IMG/VR virus record: IMGVR_UViG_3300020207_000020
Span: 1-64,000 of that record
Strand: one strand, 5' to 3'
DNA: 64,000 nt
DNA from: a virus
In this document: positions 60,130-64,000 of the stretch, piece by piece
Layout: each line of letters opens with the position of its first letter
Numbering within the stretch: the stretch's first letter is position 1
Notes under the pieces: generated by a model
Database searches by the model: none
Told to the model about the DNA's origin: nothing
What the model saw: only the letters and a program-made list of their open reading frames with translations
Program-made: the position numbers and the translations under genes

Positions 60130-60786
60130 ATGATGAAAGTTTCCAAACCAACCCTCGACACATTTAAGAACTTTGCCTCTATCAATACGAATCTTTTGGT
60201 TCGTGAGGGACAAACTCTTGCTACTGTGTCAAACTCAATGAACATTTTGTGCCGTGCCACGGTAACAGAAAGTTTCCCCAAAGAATTTGCCATCTATGAT
60301 TTGAATCAGTTCTTGTCTTTGTTGACTATGGATGAGAATGCTGATCTCCAGTTTGGAGATGAATCTGTCACGGTACAAACTAATGCTGGCAAGTTTGAAT
60401 TCTACTATGCTGAACCGTCTGTGATTAAAGCTGCACCAGATCGCTCGATTGAAGTAGAACCACTCTACACATTTCATATCGCCAAAGAAAATATTCAGAC
60501 AATTTATCGTGCTGCATCTGCCATCTCTGCTCCATTCTTGCGAGTAGTTGGCAATGGACAACAGGTATTAATGTCTGTTGGTGATCCAAATACCCCCAAG
60601 AGTAATTCTTTTACGACAGTTCTTGGTGATAGTGATTTGGAATTTGATGCTAGGTTGTCAATTGAATCATTGAAGATCATTCCAGACACATACGATGTGA
60701 CCATTGGCACAAAACCAGTAATGATGTTTTCCAATAGTGAAAGAACCTATTGGTTGGCACTTGACCCAAGTTCAAAAACTCAGTAA
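60130..60786 (+). CDS. 45: gp45-like sliding clamp
   Basis: 218 residues (T4 gp45 228). N-terminal KVSKPTLDTFKNFASINTNLLV, then FAIYDLNQFLSLLT, a FYYAEPSVI segment and C-terminal VTIGTKPVMMFSNSERTYWLALDPSSKT. It rings DNA, holds the polymerase and, in T4-like phages, activates gp55-directed late transcription. A GGAG site (60120-60123) precedes the ATG. Confidence 0.92.
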   Translation: MMKVSKPTLDTFKNFASINTNLLVREGQTLATVSNSMNILCRATVTESFPKEFAIYDLNQFLSLLTMDENADLQFGDESVTVQTNAGKFEFYYAEPSVIKAAPDRSIEVEPLYTFHIAKENIQTIYRAASAISAPFLRVVGNGQQVLMSVGDPNTPKSNSFTTVLGDSDLEFDARLSIESLKIIPDTYDVTIGTKPVMMFSNSERTYWLALDPSSKTQ

Positions 60787-60797
60787 GGTGAATTAAA

Positions 60798-61403
60798 ATG
60801 ATTGAAGTAGGACAGCGATTTCCAATGGATGTCGTTTTTAAAACACGGGTTCGTGATGAATCCGTTGGTGGTACTAATCCATATCGATGGCAAGATGTAG
60901 TTTCTGGTGATTTGTTTAGGGACAAGAGGGTAATTATCTTTGCATTGCCTGGGGCATTTACTCCAACTTGTTCTGCTTTCCAGTTGCCTGGATATGAAGA
61001 AAACTATGAAGTGTTTAGGTCAAAAGGTATTGACGAAATCTATTGTTTATCTGTAAATGATTCGTTTGTTATGAACATGTGGTTCCGATATCAACAGATC
61101 AATGGAGTTAAACCTATTCCAGATGGTTCTGGTATGTTTACTTCTGAGATAGGGATGTTGGTTGACAAAGATAATCTTGGATTTGGCCAAAGATCATGGA
61201 GATACTCGGTACTTTTGAATGATGGTGTTGTTGAAAAAGCCTTTGTTGAAGATGGTTTTGGAGACAACGTTGAAAATGATCCGTATGAAGTTTCTGATCC
61301 AGCTACGATGTTTGAATACATTATGAACGAGAGTCCAGTTGGCGGCAGTCAATTAGAACTCAATCTGGAAGAGTCTCTTGGTACAAAGGATAAAATTGGA
61401 TAA
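60798..61403 (+). CDS. Peroxiredoxin (Prx5/AhpE-type)
   Basis: 201 residues. The active site PGAFTPTCS has the peroxidatic C58, with the usual LPGYEENYEVF following and VNDSFVMNMWF later. The last 40 residues (SPVGGSQLELNLEESL) go beyond the fold. It reduces peroxides using host thiols. It sits between the sliding clamp and the clamp loader genes, so it is expressed with the replisome. Confidence 0.88.
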   Translation: MIEVGQRFPMDVVFKTRVRDESVGGTNPYRWQDVVSGDLFRDKRVIIFALPGAFTPTCSAFQLPGYEENYEVFRSKGIDEIYCLSVNDSFVMNMWFRYQQINGVKPIPDGSGMFTSEIGMLVDKDNLGFGQRSWRYSVLLNDGVVEKAFVEDGFGDNVENDPYEVSDPATMFEYIMNESPVGGSQLELNLEESLGTKDKIG

Positions 61404-61411
61404 GGAGTATT

Positions 61412-61573
61412 ATGGCTTCTGCATGGAGAAGTAAGAACGCTCGTGGTCGGCGTATGGTGGCACTTGAAAACCTCAAGAGTGCCAAGTTTTTCCCCAAAGG
61501 TGATCGCACCGAAGAGAAGTGGGAAGAGAAACGACAACAACAGATTGAGGTTCTTGAAAAAAGGATACGGTGA
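61412..61573 (+). CDS. Small basic protein between peroxiredoxin and gp44
   Basis: 53 residues, too short for the usual gene callers. It has an AAGGAG site (61402-61406 region) and overlaps the gp44 start as TGATG. The sequence is basic at the start (SAWRSKNARGRRMVALENLKSAK) and helical at the end (EEKRQQQIEVLEKRIR). Position in the replisome operon may mean a DNA- or clamp-associated factor; no match recognised. Confidence 0.6.
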   Translation: MASAWRSKNARGRRMVALENLKSAKFFPKGDRTEEKWEEKRQQQIEVLEKRIR

Positions 61574-62502
61574 TGAATGAATTTCTCTGGGTGGAGAAGT
61601 ACAGACCCCAAACTATTTCGGAGTGTGTTCTCCCAAATAGACTGAAGGATGTATTTCAATCTTTTGTTGACCAGAAAGAAATTCCTAACATGTTGCTCTG
61701 TGGTACTGCCGGTACAGGCAAGACCACAGTGGCACGTGCTCTTTGTAATGAATTAGAATGTGACTACATCATTATCAATGGATCGGATGAGTCCGGCATT
61801 GATGTTCTCAGAACAAAGATTAGGGACTTTGCAAGTACGGTCAGTTTCGGCGGTAAGACCAAGGTAGTTATCCTTGACGAGGCGGACTATCTAAACCCCA
61901 ACTCTACGCAACCAGCGTTGCGTGCCTTTATCGAAGAGTTCTCCAAGAACTGTCGATTTATTTTTACATGTAACTTCAAGAATCGAATCATCGAACCGCT
62001 TCATAGTCGGACAACGGTGGTAGAATTCAAACTCAAGAAAGAAGAGAAACCTCAGATGGCATCTGCCTTCATGAATCGTATCTCTGACATCCTTGATCAA
62101 GAAAGTATTCAGTATTCAGAAAAAGTTCTTGCTGAACTTCTGATGAAATATTTCCCAGACTATCGTAGGACGCTAAACGAACTACAACGGTACTCAAAGT
62201 CTGGTGCAATTGATGAAGGTATTCTGAGTAACATTGCTGAAGTCAACATGAAGGGATTGTGTGATAGTCTCAAGGACAAAGACTTCAAGAAGATGCGCCA
62301 GTGGGTTGCTAACAATGTAGACACCGACCCACAAGGGTTGTATCGTAAAATCTATGATACTCTGATGGACAAAGTGGTACAGGTTCCTCACTTGGTGTTG
62401 TTGATTGCTGACTACCAGTACAAGTCGGCATTTGTTGCTGACCAAGAAATTAATCTTACAGCATGTCTTGTTGATATTATGGCCAACGTGGATATGAAAT
62501 GA
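61573..62502 (+). CDS. 44: gp44-like clamp loader large subunit
   Basis: 309 residues (T4 gp44 319) from the ATG at 61573; a GTG three bases upstream is not needed. Walker A GTAGTGKT at 44-51, Walker B VVILDEADYL near 98-107, and the sensor stretch FTCNFKNRI. It loads the clamp on DNA together with gp62. It overlaps the oxygenase gene by ATGA. Confidence 0.95.
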   Translation: MNEFLWVEKYRPQTISECVLPNRLKDVFQSFVDQKEIPNMLLCGTAGTGKTTVARALCNELECDYIIINGSDESGIDVLRTKIRDFASTVSFGGKTKVVILDEADYLNPNSTQPALRAFIEEFSKNCRFIFTCNFKNRIIEPLHSRTTVVEFKLKKEEKPQMASAFMNRISDILDQESIQYSEKVLAELLMKYFPDYRRTLNELQRYSKSGAIDEGILSNIAEVNMKGLCDSLKDKDFKKMRQWVANNVDTDPQGLYRKIYDTLMDKVVQVPHLVLLIADYQYKSAFVADQEINLTACLVDIMANVDMK

Positions 62503-63296
62503 GATTTGCAAAATACGATTTAACAAAAGCAACCGAATCAGTAGCACATGCAATTGCAGAAGAAGTTCTTGATCACGGTGTGATTGTCTTTCGTAATCAG
62601 AATCTAACCCCAGATGATGAGGTTAGGTTTTGCCAAATGATTGGTGAGTGTCAGCAGTTGCAGAACAAGCCAGGCGAACGTGGTGAGCATATTGCAGTCA
62701 ATGATCATATCATTCGGGTCACTGGTGAGAAGAATCAACACGGCGAGCCTGGGTTGTTTGGTCACACCTCTGCTCTTGACTGGCATGCCAATCAGGCAAG
62801 CAGTTATGATCGTGCTCCACTTATTTGGTTGCATGGTGTCAAGGATACTGTTGGTAGTTGTACCAGTTGGATTGACATGCGACAGGCATATGAAGACCTT
62901 TCCGACAAAGATAAAAAAAGAATCAACAAACTTCATATTACCTTGGGATATAAAACTGGTTCGTATTCTGAAAGTGATTTTTTTATTGAACATCATGCTA
63001 CAGATAAACCATTCCCATTAGTCTATACCAATGAAGCAGGAAAAACTGGACTTTACTTTCCTTTCCTACAGATATTTGGTATAGTAGAATATGAACAACC
63101 TCAGTTTGAAGAAACTATGGATTGGTTGAAGGAACATGTATTGCAAGATAAGTATAGGTACGATCATCACTGGCAAGATGGTGATGTTGTTATTAGTGAA
63201 CAGTGGTTGACTATTCACAAGAGGTGGGAGTGCGACAACATGGAGAATAGAGTGTTGCATCGCATCGCATTTGATTATTCCAAGGTGAAGTTATGA
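62499..63296 (+). CDS. TauD/TfdA-like 2OG oxygenase family protein (HxN variant)
   Basis: 265 residues, typical length for TauD-type enzymes. Layout: DHGVIVFRNQNLTPDDEVRF near the start, LDWHANQASSYDRAPL at the first metal motif, and LTIHKRW, RVLHRIAFDY at the end with the second His and the Arg. The first motif reads H-A-N rather than H-x-D, so the iron site is altered. It is placed between the two clamp-loader genes. It could oxidise a small molecule or have lost catalysis. Confidence 0.7.
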   Translation: MRFAKYDLTKATESVAHAIAEEVLDHGVIVFRNQNLTPDDEVRFCQMIGECQQLQNKPGERGEHIAVNDHIIRVTGEKNQHGEPGLFGHTSALDWHANQASSYDRAPLIWLHGVKDTVGSCTSWIDMRQAYEDLSDKDKKRINKLHITLGYKTGSYSESDFFIEHHATDKPFPLVYTNEAGKTGLYFPFLQIFGIVEYEQPQFEETMDWLKEHVLQDKYRYDHHWQDGDVVISEQWLTIHKRWECDNMENRVLHRIAFDYSKVKL

Positions 63297-63442
63297 GTAA
63301 AAAGTTGGCGATACAAAGAATAAAAAATTGTCTGGAAGCTAGTAAACGTACCATTGATCCACAGTGGCGTGCTTACTGGATAGACACTGCAAAGAAACTA
63401 TCAGTCAAATACAAAGTGAGTGTTGTAGATAAAAATGCTTGA
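63293..63442 (+). CDS. Small unknown protein before gp62
   Basis: 49 residues, ATGA overlap with the oxygenase stop and 8-base overlap with gene 62. Basic and helical: SKKLAIQRIKNCLEASKRT, then WRAYWIDTAKKLSVKYKVS. No family recognised; the tight packing supports it as real. Confidence 0.6.
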   Translation: MSKKLAIQRIKNCLEASKRTIDPQWRAYWIDTAKKLSVKYKVSVVDKNA

Positions 63443-63881
63443 AGATTTAGGAACACCCAAACCAACTTACAATCCAGAGGACTATCAGACAAAGAAGAAG
63501 TCTATTAGTCCATTTGATTTTACAAACAGCATTACTTATACCAAAGAGAATCTGATTGTAGATGATTGGTCAGAGAAACAGTATAATCCATTTTTGGTAA
63601 ACAAGTCTCTGTCTCATGGTAATGATACTGTACATGTGGCAAATGAAATGAATTCTAGACCACACATAGATAAGAAGATGCAGTACGATTTCCTGATCGG
63701 TATAGTTCGTAAGAAAAAACGATTTAACAAGTGGATCAAACCCGAGCGGGAAAGTAATGTTGAGATCGTGAAAGAATATTTTGGGTACACTGATACCAAG
63801 GCGATTGAGGCTCTGAGAATATTATCCGATGATGACCTCCAGTCTATTATTAAACTATTAAATAAGGGTGGGAAAAATTAG
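63435..63881 (+). CDS. 62: gp62-like clamp loader small subunit
   Basis: 148 residues (T4 gp62 187). The core SPFDFTNSITYTKENL, YNPFLVNKSLSHGNDTV, ANEMNSRPHIDKKMQYDFLIGIVRKKKRFNKW in pieces is typical of gp62 in marine T4-like phages. With four gp44 subunits it forms the clamp loader. Next in many relatives are regA and gene 43. Confidence 0.85.
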   Translation: MLEDLGTPKPTYNPEDYQTKKKSISPFDFTNSITYTKENLIVDDWSEKQYNPFLVNKSLSHGNDTVHVANEMNSRPHIDKKMQYDFLIGIVRKKKRFNKWIKPERESNVEIVKEYFGYTDTKAIEALRILSDDDLQSIIKLLNKGGKN

Positions 63882-63886
63882 CATTT

Positions 63887-63894
63887 TATAAATA
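63887..63894 (+). promoter_or_regulatory. Late promoter box after gp62
   Basis: Exact TATAAATA 43 bases before the last, incomplete gene. Confidence 0.75.
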
Positions 63895-63936
63895 ATCTTC
63901 ATAAACAATAATAATAATTATGAAGGTAACTTTAAA

Positions 63937-64000
63937 ATGAGTGAAGATTTTTTTGCTATTAATTTTCCAGATTATACTCCAGTGGAAATAAAATTAAAAA
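63937..64000 (+). CDS. Start of an unidentified gene (3' truncated)
   Basis: ATG at 63937 opens a frame that runs out of the window (21 codons: SEDFFAINFPDYTPVEIKLK after the Met). Not recognisable as regA or gene 43. A late promoter box and an AAGG-type site lie upstream. Confidence 0.5.
   Translation, partial: MSEDFFAINFPDYTPVEIKLK

Noticed and set aside
1-64000. tRNA genes, insertion sequences, integrase or attachment sites, photosynthesis genes
   Set aside because: Intergenic gaps are almost all under 140 bases and hold promoters or terminators; none of these elements was recognised.

Overview
The window is a 64-kb piece of the genome of a contractile-tailed, T4-like (Tevenvirinae-type) bacteriophage, most like the marine exo-T-even group that includes cyanophages and pelagiphages. 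The evidence is a nearly continuous T4-type virion gene order (25, PAAR, 6, a large gp7-position protein, 8, a giant DUF4815 protein, fibre genes, 13, 14, 15, 16, 17, 18, 19, 20, core proteins, 21, 22, 23). It is followed by uvsY, uvsW, 55, 47, 46, 45, 44 and 62. The DNA is AT-rich, intergenic gaps are tiny, and start/stop overlaps (ATGA, TAATG, GTGA) are common. No photosynthesis genes, tRNAs, CRISPR arrays or insertion sequences were seen. The host is unresolved: an IscU very like the enterobacterial protein suggests an ISC-using proteobacterium, while CTTGAC -35 elements would also fit an alphaproteobacterium.

Layout. 1-16.2 kb: baseplate wedge genes and two very large virion proteins. 16.2-18.3 kb: fibre-like proteins with internal repeats. 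18.4-25.7 kb: a cargo island with one plus-strand glycosyltransferase, a 2OG-oxygenase-like protein, and a convergent minus-strand cluster of four paralogous glycosyltransferases and a methyltransferase-like protein. The minus-strand genes are the only ones in the window. One glycosyltransferase is a 907-residue fusion with a cluster-less radical-SAM/SPASM-like tail. 25.7-29.8 kb: a second fibre array. 29.8-42.9 kb: neck, terminase, tail, portal and capsid genes, closed by a UUCG-loop terminator. 43.0-46.3 kb: a lipoprotein with an HExxH motif, a tube-fold protein, uvsY, uvsW and a small unknown. 46.3-63.9 kb: sigma-like gp55, the gp47/gp46 nuclease, and the clamp and clamp loader, interleaved with accessory metabolic genes. 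These are a DruA/DUF4338-like protein, a cytidylyltransferase, a second type of glycosyltransferase, an SGNH-like protein, peptide deformylase, IscU, IscA, a CobT-like/CobS-like pair, a peroxiredoxin and a TauD-like oxygenase.

Regulation. Exact TATAAATA late-promoter boxes precede many structural transcription units. The window encodes both gp55, which reads such promoters, and the gp45 clamp, which activates them. Accessory and replication genes instead have sigma70-type promoters with 17-bp spacers (before gp55, the 47070 gene and gp45, with weaker versions before the CobT-like and CobS-like genes). A perfect sigma70-type promoter also points backwards from the gp55 promoter region into antisense DNA.

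Most noteworthy: the inverted glycosylation island with its fused radical-SAM relic; the CobT-like/CobS-like AAA+/VWA pair with related promoters and a distinct codon style; the Def-IscU-IscA block; a DruA-like gene in a phage; small beta modules shared among otherwise unrelated virion proteins; a C-terminal DGG(T/S)(F/Y) tag shared by three fibre-array proteins; and the antisense promoter. All family assignments come from reading the sequence and remembered family features; no database search was run.
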